A stretch of 64,000 nt of DNA from Hepsetus odoe (GCA_017165825.1 CM029367.1:29912633-29976632), one strand, 5' to 3'. Positions 33,585 to 45,597 are shown, counted from the first letter of the stretch. The notes: generated by a model from the letters alone, not told the origin. Numbers and translations are program-made.

Positions 33585-34250
33585 TGGAGGCAACTGGCTC
33601 CATTTCTTCCTGTCCTCTGCATCTTCCTCTTTCACTCCCATCTCCTGCAGGTCCGCTCTCACCACATCATAAACCTCCTCTTTGGTCTCCCTCTTCTGCT
33701 CCTGCCTGGCAGGTTCATCTTCAACATCCTTCTTCCAATATACTTCTCGTCTCTCCTCTGGACATGTCCAAACCAACGCAGTCTCACTTCTCTGACGTTG
33801 TCTTCAAATCGTCCAACCTGAGCCGTCCCTCTAACATACTCATTTCTAATCCTGTCCATCCTCATCACACCCAGCGAACATCTCAGCATCTTTAACTCTG
33901 ACACCTCCAGCTCCACCGTCTCCAATCCATAAAACATAGCTGGTCTCACTACCGTAACGCAAACCTTCCCTTCCATTCTTGCTGGTACCAGTCTGCTACA
34001 GATCACTCCTGTCCCTCTTCTCCACCCATTCCCAACCTGCCTGAACTTTCTTCTTCTCCTCTCTTCCACACTTGCCTTTACTGCTGATCCCAAGTATTTA
34101 AACTCGTCCACCTACAGCACCTCTACTCCCTGCGTCCCATGGATTTCTTCATGCCGGTCCCAAGAGCGGATAAATGGAGAAGGGTTAGGACAGGAAGGGC
34201 ATCTGGTGTAAAACATCTGCCAAAATGTGCAGAACTGTACAGATTATCAT
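33585..34250 (-). mobile_element. RTE-type LINE fragment with inverted junction
   Basis: Minus-strand 33590-34111 reads MDEFKYLGSAVKASVEERRR, then VRPAMFYGLETVELEVSELK, MLRCSLGVMRMDRIRNEY and LRWFGHVQRR: the C-terminal tail of an RTE-clade ORF2 protein. From about 34150 to 34225 the plus strand reads 'ggtcccaagagcggataaat' and 'gacaggaagggcatc', which resembles an RTE 3' untranslated region in the opposite orientation. Truncated; no active enzyme. Confidence 0.7.
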
Positions 34251-34444
34251 GGTCATTATAAAAAACCTCAAATGTCTGAGACAAAATTTAACAAGACATT
34301 GAAACTATTATTATTGGTCCCATCTTCATGAAATCATGACATGATGAACAACACTATTTTTTCCAAACTGCACTAAAAATCAATAAAGCCACTTTCTGTG
34401 ATGACATTCTGTGTCCTTTGCTTCCAGCCTGTGACGAGCCACCC

Positions 34445-34494
<50 letters not shown>

Positions 34495-34963
34495 CTGATT
34501 AATCATCCTTGATTCAAATCAGATCTTCAGCCTCTGAGGCGTAGTTGGTCGTTGTTAATGATGTTAATTAGCAGAAATTATGTCTTCCTTGCACAGGCAC
34601 TTGTGACACTGACACAATGAACCAATATCTGCCGGAGGGGACAACAGCACGCAGAGCCTCGCCTCGCCTCACCCATAGTTCAGGGCCGGGACGAGCCCTC
34701 TGACTGGTTATCGATGCTTTCAGAAGAAGAACTGCATTCATAGCCAACTCTGATTCCTTCCTTTTCCCATGTGAACTTGGAAAGCTGTGTCTTGATGTCC
34801 TTCAGGCCTTTTTTTTTTTTTGCCCAAGAAGCTAAAATTGTGACCCTGAACTCCCTGATTCTCCTGATAAATCAGGCCATCACTGGTGTTCCCATTCCCA
34901 GTTAAATCTTCCCGTCTTTTCCGATCACAGCCATGTTGACATACAAGTGTTATGGATGTCTAT
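34251..34963. other. unique intronic DNA; (CA)n and candidate conserved block
   Basis: (CA)n at 34450-34492. 34495-34690 is complex with several homeodomain-like cores ('ctgattaatcatcc', 'gatgttaattagcag') and is a candidate conserved non-coding element. Confidence 0.35.
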
Positions 34964-35200
34964 GGAGCAGTGGTCTAGTGGTAAGGGATTTGGCCCCAGG
35001 ATCAGAAGGTCGTACAAAAACCAGAGCCGATAGGTTCCCCTAAAATACCCATGAGCAAGGTATCGTCCCCATCACTGTTCCCCAGGCACTTTCAATAGCT
35101 GCCCCCTGCCACATGCGCGCATGGGTAAAAAGCAGAGGTTGAATTTCATCATGTCTCACTGTGTGCTGTGTTTCACAATGATGCAGTCACTTTCACTTTC
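34964..35200 (+). repeat. tRNA-derived SINE, near complete
   Basis: Head 'ggagcagtggtctagtgg' with a damaged B-box region, core 'gagcaaggtatcgtcccc', 'agctgccccctgccacatg', and tail 'agtcactttcactttc'. Confidence 0.82.
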
Positions 35201-35449
35201 AGTTATGAGCACTACCATCAATGCCAGGTATTAAAAGTGGACGAGGCAACAAATGGAAATATTCATGAAGGACAGGCACTTGGCAGAATCCATATTTCAC
35301 AGGTTTTTTTTAGGTTTGAGAAGAAAAAGCGTTTATGACCAGAGCTACAAGATGATTCCCTGACACGGTGAATATTTTATGGAAAAGAGGACAAAAAGGT
35401 GCGAATAAAGAGCAGCGCCACACACCAAAAAAAGAAAAGAAAAAAAATA
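35201..35449. other. unique intronic DNA
   Basis: A-rich near 35427-35448; otherwise nothing recognised. Confidence 0.4.
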
Positions 35450-35996
35450 TATATGTGCAAAGGTTCTAGGCAGGTGTGGAAATAATGCTGTAAACAAAGA
35501 ACGCATTCAGAAATGGAAGTGTTGATCATTTATTTTCATCAATCAACAAAATGCAGTGAATGAACAAAAGAGAATCTAAATCAGATCAATATTCAGTGTG
35601 ACCACCCATTGCCTTCAAAACAGCATCAGTTCTTCTAGGTACACTTGCACACGGTTTTTGAAGGAACTCGGCCGGTAGGTCGTTCCAAACATCTTGGAGA
35701 ACTGAGCACAGATCTTCTGTGGATGTAGCTTCCTCACATCCTTCTGTCTCTTCATGTGATCCAGACACACTGGATGATGTGGAGATCAGGGCTCTGTGGG
35801 GCCAGAAGAACTGATGCTGCTTTGAAGGCAAAAGGTAGAAACACCAGATATTGATCTGATTTAGATTTTTCTTTTGTTCGCTCACTTTGCATTTTGTAAA
35901 TTGATCAAAATGAACAATCATTATTTACATTTCTGAAAGCGTTCTTTATTTACAGCATTTTTCCAAACCTGCCTAAAACTTTTGCACAGTACTGTA
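35450..35996. mobile_element. Tc1/mariner-like MITE with long terminal inverted repeats
   Basis: The left end 'gtgcaaaggttctaggcagg' is mirrored by the right end, whose reverse complement is 'gtgcaaaagttttaggcagg'. Similarity runs inward about 150 bp on both sides, through 'aatctaaatcagatcaatat'. The middle (35600-35800, 'gttcttctaggtacacttgc') matches no intact transposase. An open frame of 111 codons inside is incidental. About 547 bp, non-autonomous. The family is known widely in fish by its 'actgtgcaaaagttttaggc' end. Confidence 0.75.
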
Positions 35997-37080
35997 TGTG
36001 GCCTATGAAGCCACATCAGCCACTTCGGCGCTACAGTGCATTCTTCCTGGAAAATCTGCAAACGTAGTGGGTTTGTAGTTGTAACAGGATGTGTGTGGGA
36101 TGAAGGTTTACAATTCAGGAGAAGACTTCAGATCAGGGCTCCAGCAGCGTGCGAAAACTCACAGCCAGCCTTGCATCCATCTGACTCACCCCACACTGCG
36201 ATTATCATGCCCGTTCAAGAAGAGCTTTTATCCAGGAGTGAATTAATGAATTCGTTCGAAACGACTTCATCTCCCAGCAACTGCTCCGCGATCTTTTTCT
36301 CCACCATCCTTCCTTTCTTCTCGAGAGTGCTGCATTGTCCTAAACAGCTGGAAGTCCCGCGATCACGTGCGGCCCCAGCAGCCATTTTTAGTTCCAGACA
36401 GCGTAGGCCGTCTAGGGCATTGCTTTAAACATTGCCAGCATCAGCTAACTTTAGGCGGTTAGCAAATAAACAAGGGACTGGAGCTGCCTTTGGGCTGCAA
36501 AAACACAAGTCTGAGCATCGTCCCAAACACAGAAAGGGCCTGAAAAAATATCATGAGCATAAAATCCCCCAGTGCTGCAACTTAATCGCTTTTTCAGGGA
36601 ATCGTCATACCCGCGCAGTGTTTTCAGCACCTTTGGACTAATGCGCGTCAGTGTTTACGTTAATCTGTCTTAGTGGCATTCCCACAGATACAAACAGTAC
36701 AGCTTCAAAGCTGACACACAGAAAGCTGGTTCATTAAAGCAACAAATCCCTCCCACGGGTGAACTTCTCAACCGGTGTTCACCTCGCCCACCATTAACCA
36801 CCTTCCAGTCTGCTCCGTCCAGCAGCTCGTACCTGCTCCGGCTAAGCGGTGCAGAGGTGGCCCCGATACGCAGGTGACCTCCAGACCAGCTTTAAAGCTC
36901 GCAGGACAAACAGGAAAAAATAAATCCCTGAAGTGTGTGAGATTATCCGGGGCAGGATCAACCTGAGCCAAACAGAGTCCTCTCACCCTAGAAAGCCAGT
37001 GTGCTGCACTGAATGCAGGTGTTAAACAACGTCCTACCCAGTCAGAAAGACAGGAACTGGAAACAGCAGTGCACTGATGC
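35997..37080. other. unique intronic DNA
   Basis: Complex sequence with no repeat or exon that I recognise. Confidence 0.4.
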
Positions 37081-37285
37081 AAAAGTCTTTAGCCAGCTCT
37101 CATTTCTCCAGATTTTGTTTCTAAAGAGTCAAACTTTCTTGCATTTTAATGTCTCGTTGAGGAGCAGTTCTCCAGATCTTCCTGAAGGACAGTGTTGTTG
37201 TCTCTCATGTTCAGTCCAGTCTCTGTACCTGAGCAGTTTGATAGTTCTGTGTTGGTTAATCCACACAGTGATCTACGTCTGAACC
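37081..37285. repeat. Tc1/mariner-like non-autonomous fragment (probable)
   Basis: 'caaaagtctttagccagc' near 37079, 'gcagttctccagatcttcct' and 'ttcagtccagtctctgtacc' match the family at 15330-15705 in order. Partial copy. Confidence 0.4.
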
Positions 37286-37979
37286 TTCAAACAGAACAAA
37301 GCATCTAATTTAAGACATGAAGCAGTGAAGAAACAGGTGCAGATGATTCCAGATGATCAGGGGATTAATGCTGAAGACTTAGTGGTTGGAACCCCTTTAT
37401 CTAGAACCTTGTATCTGTTTATACTGTTCTCAAATCAGTTCTCGGGGACACCAAGATCATCCACAGTTTTGCTCTGTTAGGTTGGGTGTCACTTTGAGGT
37501 CCATTGCCCTAAAGGTTCTCTGTTCTAAACCACATATCTCCTTTTCTGTAATTTTTTGATGTTTTGAAATCATCTGAGAACATTGATATTTACATCATGT
37601 GAGGATTTTATAATTTGTGTCTATTTCTATAGATCTTATTCCCAGATTCTTCCTCATTTATGACAGTGTCCCCTATTGTCATCTTGTCATCTAGTCATAA
37701 CAATTCCAAGTAAACGAGCCACAATGGCCTTAGAAGTTCCCAGTCGCTTAACAGAACACTCCCCTGTTCACCCCATTAGCACCCTTTTCTCCAAAAACAA
37801 ACAAAAATGAACGAAAAGAAGTTCTTTGATAACGATAGGTGCTAGTTTCTATTTAAGGTCCTTGGTTCATTTGAAGAGTAACATGTTGGATTCTGGTGGG
37901 GAACTCCTCAAGGTGCCAAACTGCTGCCTCTTCTTTTTGGTTTTCATGACTGTCCACGTCCCAGATTAAACTTCCACAT
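37286..37979. other. unique intronic DNA
   Basis: Moderately AT-rich, with no repeat family recognised. Confidence 0.4.
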
Positions 37980-37980
37980 T

Positions 37981-38233
37981 TGAAAGTGAAAGTGACTATT
38001 CTTGTTATTGTGAAACACAGCACAGCACCCAGTGAGACACGACAAAATTACACCTCTGCATTTTACCCACACACATATCGTGCAGCGGGGGCAGCTATTA
38101 AAAGCGCCCAGGGAGCAGTGACGGGGATGGTACCTTGCTCAAGGGGTACCTCAGGGCAACCTACTGATCTGCATGACCCATGAACGTCTGATCCAGGGGC
38201 CAACTCCCTAACCGCTAGGCCACCGCTGCCCCG
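37981..38233 (-). repeat. tRNA-derived SINE, complete, reverse
   Basis: Tail 'tgaaagtgaaagtgac', 'gtgcagcgggggcagc', core complement 'ggtaccttgctcaagggg', head complement 'gctaggccaccgctgcccc'. The B-box region is altered ('ctgcatgacccatga'). Confidence 0.88.
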
Positions 38234-39861
38234 TTAGGTTGCAATTTTATGCTAAAGAACAATAAACAATGGAGTTGAAACAAGGCCAGGTCTCTCCTGG
38301 AGTTCAGCTGCTGGTCGGCACCTCCAGTCTGGAGTTCAGTGCACAGTGTGTGCAGCAAACTTAAAACATTTATTATGAGAACCGGCCAGGTTCCCAGCCC
38401 CAGTGGCTCAAACGCTGGGATGCAGAGTTCACTGCAGTGCCGGAATAACCAGACAATCATGTGGGTCCGAACGTTCTCCAAGGTGTCAGGAAACAGTTCT
38501 CTGAAAAGTACCACACGAAAGTTCCCTAAAGAACCATTCAATGGGTGATTCCTTAGAAGAAATTGTGTTTGTGATTGAGAAGAGTCTTAAGGACATTCTA
38601 AAGAACCCTTAAACTGGTGAAGCACCTTTATATTATGGTTCTTTGCATATTATAATGGTTCTGTTGACCGAAAACGGTTCTTCTAGAGCTTCACTCAAAA
38701 GAACATTTGGGTGCACCTCTGAACAGAGTAATGGAAATCAACAAATTCCCAATCACCTAATAGAATATCCACCAATTTTCACTAGAACACCTTTACATTT
38801 CTCAAAGGGGTCCAAAGAAATTGTACTTTTTAAAAATGTTTTATATTGTTAAAAAAGATATATCTTTTAAAAGAACTATTAGCATATTCACGATTCTATT
38901 TAAGACCATTGCATTTACTCAAAAGCCCTTACGGAGCCCTTTTAAATGATGCAAAATGACATTTAAAACTATTTTGGGATGAAAATATGTGGAGAATGGT
39001 CCCATTTTTACAGTTCATTAATTGATTTTTGTATGCCTTTACTAAAGAACCCTTCTAGAATATTTGAATATGGTGTGGTAGCTTTAAAGACAAGCCCGGA
39101 GAGAAACGTTCAGAACGTCAGTGCAATGGAAAGATGCCTCTGAAAGTGTAGTTTAAATTCGGTAGAATTCAACCAAACCTTGTATCTCCAATATGGTAAC
39201 TTAACAGGAGAAGAGAAAAACCGTTTCAGCGTATAAAAGAAATGAGTGATTAGTGCTAGTGCTTAGTTGTAAAAAGCCATTTTTCTACATGATTAGGGCT
39301 GATGGTGTAAAAAAATCTATAATTTTTTAAGGAAAATATTAATGTATGAGTATTATTGTATTAAAATTATTAATAGTTAATAGTTTAATAACAACTCTTA
39401 TTATACTGTCGATTTGGGGCAAAGTAGAAAATAAAAATAATAATAACAATTAAATAGACTACAATTTTATTTAACAGTAAATGAAAATATTCATAGAACT
39501 TCTGGATTGGTTGCGCTTGTGGATGTTTATTATAATGTCAGCGGCACCTGGTTCACTAAAACGTCAGTCGTTGTAATAAATGAGAATTTTTACTTTGAAT
39601 TTCGCTTAAATATCACAATTAAATCAGCCGTATTCGTCACCAGGGCTCCTGCTGCTGTTTATTTCACTTGCGGCTTTTCAGAAGTTTCGTCCCGGTCCAT
39701 CTGTCATCAGATGCGGCAAAACTGGGACGAGTGTGTCCCCGTGTTGTTTTTATTTGTTCCGCATGTCACACATGCACTGACCAAATGGGTGAAGGAGAGC
39801 ATTCAGGCTCAAACGCTCGTTAGACTCATTAGTCCACAATTTTCACAACATCCTGAGTAAA
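38234..39861. other. AT-rich intronic DNA, partly repeat-like
   Basis: 38540-39070 is full of 'agaacc'/'ggttct' words in both orientations and may be an old inverted-repeat transposon. 39330-39480 is strongly AT-rich. 39500-39860 is complex; an open frame of 117 codons there has no domain I recognise. Confidence 0.35.
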
Positions 39862-39985
39862 TCATCCATCCATCCATCCATCCATCCATCCATCCGTTAT
39901 GAGAGATGCTTATCCTAACCAGGGTAACAGGGGGGGGTTGCTGGAGCCTGACGAAAGGCAGAGGAACTCCCGGGACAAGCCTTAG
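39862..39985 (-). repeat. Mermaid/DANA-like SINE 3' end with (ATCC)n
   Basis: (ATCC)n at about 39862-39896 followed by 'gatgcttatcctaaccaggg', the reverse of the fish SINE 3' end with its ATGG-type terminal repeat. Confidence 0.55.
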
Positions 39986-40281
39986 TAAATCATGAAATAA
40001 TGAATGAAATAAATGATTATTATTCATCCTCGCTCTCAAAACTATTCAACAGATAATGTGCAAATAATCCGCACCATGTGATCAGAAGTCTTAAAGGCAA
40101 TGAACCTGGAATTTAAAGGAAACTCTGCTAAAAGACTAAACTGTCCACTTGTCCGTCCTCTTGCTGTCCCTGCCAAGCCGCCTGCTCCCGACTGTTTACT
40201 GAACGTATAGTTAATGACCGAGCGGCCGAGAAAAGTCAGAGGCTATAAAACCACAACCACAAGAAACAGCACACCCCTCTT

Positions 40282-40283
<2 letters not shown>
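39986..40283. other. unique intronic DNA
   Basis: Nothing recognised. Confidence 0.4.
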
Positions 40284-40320
<37 letters not shown>

Positions 40321-40592
40321 AAGAAAAATAGAAGGATAAGGGCATACAGAGACAGAGAGACAAAGACAAAGATGGAAGAGGAAGAGAGAGAGAGAGAGAG
40401 AGAGAGAGGGCAAGAAGAAGAAAGAGGGAGAAAGTGCAAGAAAGTGGGTAGAGAGAAAGAAAAATTGGGAAGAAGGAAAGGAAGAGATGCAGGAATAGGG
40501 GAAGAATGTAATAGAGAGAAAGGTGTGGAGCAGAGAGAGAGAGCGAGAGAGAGAGAGAGAGCGAGAGAGAGAGAGAGAGAGAGAAGTGAATG
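40284..40592. repeat. purine-rich (GA) tract
   Basis: About 0.3 kb of almost pure A/G with (GA)n blocks at 40284-40315, 40385-40410 and 40535-40583. It faces a pyrimidine tract 25 bp further on. Confidence 0.9.
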
Positions 40593-40617
40593 ATTATGGT
40601 TGTTGAGGAAGTGAGCT

Positions 40618-40760
40618 CTGTCTTTGTCTCTCTCTCTCCCTCCCTCCCTCTTTCTCTGTCTGTCTCTCTCTCTCTCCCTAAGCCCTTTCACTTCATCTCC
40701 CTCTTACCCTTTTCTTTTCTCATTCTCTTCCTCTTTCTCCGTCTCACTCCCTCATTCAGG
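40618..40760. repeat. pyrimidine-rich (CT) tract
   Basis: CT-rich sequence on the same strand as the preceding purine tract; the two are roughly inverted relative to each other. Confidence 0.85.
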
Positions 40761-41147
40761 AGTGTCCTCTAACAAGCTGCCCGACACCAGACTCTTACAG
40801 ACGGCCCTCGGTTGCATTTTTCAGACTCAGGAAGTCTCAGCTTCATCACCTCGCTCTTAATTACAGCACAGATCCTGTAAATTCATCATTTATGGCTGAT
40901 TTATGCACAATACGGCTGCTGATCGTCTCTCACACGGACCTAAACGGTCCTTTTACAGAAAAACTATTTTTTATCCGGAAAAAACAAAACACTTCCTGAG
41001 CTTGTGATTCCGACATTAAAGTTGGAATAAAACAATACTTGAGCACATGCAGAACAACAGTAAGTTAAACTACTGACCTTGGCATCGAACTCGTTTTTTT
41101 GGCCAAGCTTTTATTATTGCTGGGATATTTACTGCTGTCATTCAGCG
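40761..41147. other. unique intronic DNA; candidate conserved block
   Basis: 40770-40930 is complex ('cgctcttaattacagcac', 'tttatggctgatttatgc') and repeat-free. Candidate conserved element by texture only. Confidence 0.3.
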
Positions 41148-41345
41148 CCTCCATCCATCCATCAGCTTATCTAAGCCTCTTATCCTAACCGGGGTCACAG
41201 GGGGTGCAGGAGCGCTCACAGGGCCAAAGGTGAACAAACATCCAGCCAGTCCAAAACACACACACACGGGGAGACCTCCTCATCGAAATGACCCGGGCAG
41301 CGCTGCCCAAGAGCGGAACCCAATACCTTCCCACCGCCAAGAGTC
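41148..41345 (-). repeat. Mermaid/DANA-like SINE, reverse, partial
   Basis: Starts with (ATCC)n, then 'cttatcctaaccggggtcac' and 'gggtgcaggagcgctcac', and ends near 'ccaagagtcgagcc'. This is a longer piece of the same family as 39862-39985. Confidence 0.5.
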
Positions 41346-41821
41346 GAGCCTCAACATACAGCAGCTATTTCTGGCTCATCGGTCCGTTCTTTAAGGTGCG
41401 CCGGTTGTGAAATAAGCCACGTGGTGACCTGGAGGCAACCTGGCATCAAACGGGTGTTCAAGCTCAACAGATCTCTTTTGTTCTTGAAATGATTAACTTT
41501 TTTTTCTTCTTTGTGTTAAACATGATTTACAGGTAGGATGATGTTAATTCTCATTGACGCCTGTCCAGGGGCGGGAAAAGTTTTAGTGAACACTCAGTTT
41601 AACGGTGGAGCGCGAAGAGCCGAGTGACTCTGTATCTGTGATCTGTAGGCGGAACATCTTCAAAATGGCAGGCCTAATGGGATGGTCCTTGGGTTCTCCA
41701 AGCAAGGAGAACCTGTGAAACTCTGACAGGGTCATGGACATCCATCACTGATTCAGCTGAGAGAAGTGCTGGGAAATGTTGCATCCTGGCATTTATGTGG
41801 AGCATCTGCGGGATGGGCTGG
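41346..41821. other. unique intronic DNA
   Basis: Nothing recognised. Confidence 0.4.
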
Positions 41822-42014
41822 ACTAGTTTGATTCAAGAAGGTCGTGGGTTGGAGACCCAGACCTGCAGGCTGTCCTGAGGTACCCTTGAGCAAGGTACCA
41901 TGCCCATCACCACTCCCTGGGCACTGGATATGGCTGTCCGCTGCGGCAAGGTGCGGGTTAAACGCAAAAGGAGCGTTTCGTTTTGTGCTGACGAACGGTC
42001 ACTTTCACTGTCAT
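41822..42014 (+). repeat. tRNA-derived SINE, head damaged
   Basis: B-box trace 'gggttggagaccc', core 'cttgagcaaggtaccatgcc', 'gctgtccgctgcggcaagg', and tail 'ggtcactttcactgtc'. Confidence 0.75.
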
Positions 42015-42060
42015 GGACACTTTACCTCCCACATGCGCAGGACTTAAAGTGAAAAAAGAA

Positions 42061-42314
42061 AGTGAAAGTGACAACCCTTGTCACTGCGAGGTCACAGCAC
42101 TGCACACGTGAACCACAACGAAATTGGACCTCTGCTTTTAACCCATGCACACAAACACCGTGCAGCAGTGGGCAGCTATTGAAAGCGCCCGGGGAGCAGT
42201 GACAGGGACGGTACCTTGCTCAGGGGTACCTCAGGGCAACCTACTTTTGAGGGAATCGAACCCACAATCTTCCGATGCGGGGCAACTCCCTCACCACTAG
42301 GCCACCGCTGCCCC
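42061..42314 (-). repeat. tRNA-derived SINE, complete, reverse
   Basis: Tail 'agtgaaagtgacaaccc', 'gtgcagcagtgggcagc', 'ggtaccttgctcaggggta', B-box complement 'gggaatcgaaccc', head complement 'taggccaccgctgcccc'. Lies tail-to-tail with 41822-42014, 46 bp apart. Confidence 0.92.
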
Positions 42315-43117
42315 TAAAGGACAGTGGATTAAAGGACTTAAGGACGTGCTGGACAGAAAACCTTCATCAGCTTGAGAAGATCATATCTTGGGTCAGAACT
42401 GTTTTGGTGGCACAAAGTTGATGTGACCAATAATAGGCAGGTGGTTTTAATGTTATGGCTGAACCCACAACCAGGCGTAAAGATTTACATCTGAGTGTGT
42501 GTGTGTGTGTGTGACAAAGATGAAAAGAGAGAGATTAAATTTGCAAGGGGTGAAGAGGTTAAACTGGGGTTAAAACCACAGGCTCAGATAAACCACCTGT
42601 CCGATTGGAAAAGCAGGATTTGGTTACACAACAGCTCAAACGGCCGATTTCTCTCGGCTTCAACAACACGTTACCGAGCCGACATCCCGGGACGTTTATC
42701 TGGAGTCCTGCAGCAAATCTCTTTCTTATTCAGGAGTAAATGCACATGCATTCCCTGTGTAATCGGACAGCCCTAATTATCACAGCGCATGCATGAGGGT
42801 CGGCCCCGCCACTGCTGATTAACTCTAATATGAAGAAAATTAATTCATCACAGGAAATTCCCCCGACAGCAGCTCAGTTCTGAACATCAGTCAGAGCTGG
42901 AGGAGGGAACAGCGATGAGTACTCCCTGCCCGTCGTCAGCACACACACTCACAAACAGCTCCACTCGGAGAGAGTCAAGAAACGATCTCCGGTAAGGAGA
43001 CTGCAAAACAAGTTCAAAAGAGGTACATCCACTTTATTATTATGGATTTATTCATGTTTTTATTGGACCTTCATTGATTTTACTCATCTTCTGGATGGTG
43101 TGTTGAGGGCTTTAAAA
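42315..43117. other. unique intronic DNA; candidate conserved block
   Basis: 42770-42940 is complex with TAATTA-like cores ('ccctaattatcac', 'gaaaattaattcatc'), a candidate conserved element. A short (GT)n is at 42495-42512. Confidence 0.35.
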
Positions 43118-43560
43118 ATAATAACAATAACAACAACAACAACAACAATAATAATAATAATAAATTATCTGTTTAAATTATTATTATTATTAACAACAAC
43201 AACATTATTATTGCTATTAACATTAATCATTATTTTTATTATTATTATTACTACTATTGTTGCATGATTCCTACTATTAACATATTACAATTACAATAAT
43301 ATTAATGATAATAATAATAAAAATAATAATAATCGTTATTATAAATAATTATATAAATATACATAAATAATAATATTGTCTTTGTTGCTTTGATGTTGGT
43401 ATATGTTATTTATTTACAGATTCTATATTAAATAACATACATTTTAAATATAATATACGATGTATATTAACTATTATATATCTATATAACAATTTGTATA
43501 GGTATTTTTTTTCTTAATTTGGGTATGCAATATTATTATTATTATTATTGTTCTTTTATT
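43118..43560. repeat. AAT/AAC trinucleotide-rich tract
   Basis: (AAC)n, (AAT)n and (ATT)n runs, partly interrupted by AT-rich sequence in 43370-43520. Confidence 0.9.
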
Positions 43561-43730
43561 TGTTTGCTAAAAAAAACTAGAAACCTACAGGAGGACTAGG
43601 TGTCCCATGATGCAACAGCCCTGGTGAAGGTCAACTTTACATTGTAGCGTGAAAAGGCTTGGAGATGGGATGCAGTACAAAATGTAAAAGAACATCAACT
43701 AGAAACCAGAGCACACTCAGTGTGTACACG

Positions 43731-43789
<59 letters not shown>

Positions 43790-43933
43790 CACTCATGTTG
43801 CCTTAGACCGTCAGCGTCCTTGTTTCATGACCTTTTTCAAGTTTGGTGTGTTCATGTTGGAGGATTACTCAGCCATATGGCCGTTTGAAGAACAATACCT
43901 CACCTGTCCAACACACCACTCTGACACACACAT

Positions 43934-43964
<31 letters not shown>

Positions 43965-44430
43965 TTTACAGAAGCAATTGCTGAAAATAGAACATCGTGT
44001 CACTGAGTGCCCCCCCAACGCTGTATTCTGCAGGTCATCTCACTTTTAGGCGTTAGGTCACCGCTTCCACTTAATCAGGTGAATCAACGTATTTAATCAA
44101 ATAAAAACTCACATGGAAGATTTTACAGGGGAGCAGAAAAGCAGAATAAGACCGAGAATAAACTGACAGTCAGCCGCTCCCCACTGAGCTCGGCAGCGCC
44201 GTTGGTTTAATCAGCTCCACTATAAATGACTCCTCATATTTCTCTCAAAATATTGTAATTACATTGCGCTGGGTGTTGATGAAAATGAGGAAAGCGCGGC
44301 AAGGGCCTGGTGATGTGAACGCCATCAATTCAGACCCTGATGCTGTTTATCATCTTAGCCTTCAGGCAGCAAAGCCATTCAGACTCTGAATGAGAGGAAT
44401 TAAGGTACAGCAGAGCATCTCCACGTTAAT
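43561..44430. other. unique intronic DNA; (CA)n tracts and candidate conserved block
   Basis: (CA)n at 43732-43788 and 43936-43964. 44150-44400 is complex and repeat-free ('attgtaattacattgcgctg', 'ctgtttatcatcttagcc') and is a candidate conserved non-coding element. It lies immediately outside the duplication that starts near 44431. Confidence 0.35.
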
Positions 44431-44476
44431 TTCAGATCTGAGTTCGGCGTGTCATCATTTGGTGTTTTGTGCTGGA

Positions 44477-44715
44477 ATAATAATAAAAATAGTAATAATA
44501 ATCCTTTATTTATAATCCCTGCAGTGGAAAATTCCCCCCTCTGCATTTCTGCCCATACACATATGTGCAGCAGTGAGCAGCTGCGAAGCGCCGAGAAGCA
44601 GTGGCAAAGGATAGGTACCTTGCTCAAGGTACCTCAGGGCAACCCCACTCAGGGTAGAAATTGAACCCACAATCTTCCGATCTTGGTAGCCAACTCCTAA
44701 CCACTAGGCCCACGC
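44477..44715 (-). repeat. tRNA-derived SINE with an AAT-rich third tail type
   Basis: Head complement 'ccaactcctaaccactaggc' and core complement 'ggtaccttgctcaagg' as in the other copies. The 3' side reads (AAT)n, 'atcctttatttataatccc' and 'gtggaaaattc' instead of the gtgaaagtgac tail. Confidence 0.75.
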
Positions 44716-44792
44716 ACTTGAAAGAAAGAGCTGCTTTAGAGCCAACTTTCCACAAAGATAAAGCTACTTCTGAGAGAAAGGTATCAGGACAT

Positions 44793-44912
44793 CAGTCAGT
44801 CATTTTCTGGGCCGCTTGTCCTAATTAGGCTTGCAGGGGGGTGCTGGAGTCCATCCCAGCTCACACCCCGGGCGAGGAAAGAGCCAGGACACACCTGGAC
44901 AGATGTATTGCA
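44793..44912 (-). repeat. Mermaid/DANA-like SINE fragment
   Basis: 'gggccgcttgtcctaattag', 'gggggtgctggagtccatcc' and 'cagctcacaccccgggcg' are reverse 3' block pieces. Duplicated at 47567-47700. Confidence 0.55.
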
Positions 44913-45517
44913 TAGGAGGTATCAGGACATGATGCTTCATGATTTGCACCCAGACCAGTCAAGGCGCCCATCACTGACCCCTGTCACACCACACCAAAGA
45001 TTAACACCAACGCGTAGAAATGGAGCAGGAAGCAATGGAAGAGACCTGATTGGTCAGGTTTTAGATGATGGATCATGGCCACAGTGTGGTTTGAGGAACA
45101 AAGAGTAAGGTGTTGACTGGGCTTCCAAATAATCTTAATCAGATTTAGCCTCTGTGGGAGGAGCTGGACAAACTGTTCCCGCTCTATGGTGACCTCTGCT
45201 TTGAGGTCTGCTGCTACCGTCCTGGTGCAGAAACCCCAGCACATCTTCAGAGGTCTTGTGGAGCCCAGGCCTCCTGAGCAGTTGTGGTGACATGCTGGGG
45301 ACTCTGCAGTGTTAGTCGCGTATGGTTTGAAGGTTCCGCCTGTTCGGGGTGTGTATATTTATCATCCTGAAGTCAGATGTGCACCCCGCTCTGTGGGCAC
45401 TGCCCCCATCAGGGCTCACCTGAGCCGGGCCGAGAACCTGCACACCGCTTCCTCCACACACGGCACATGTGTGAGCCATGTGCCTCAGTCAGATTCAGGA
45501 TGCTTTCCAGTAGTGTA

Positions 45518-45519
<2 letters not shown>

Positions 45520-45597
<78 letters not shown>

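Noticed and set aside
35586..35921. Protein gene (111 codons)
   Set aside because: Lies within the MITE and crosses its inverted arms; no transposase motif.
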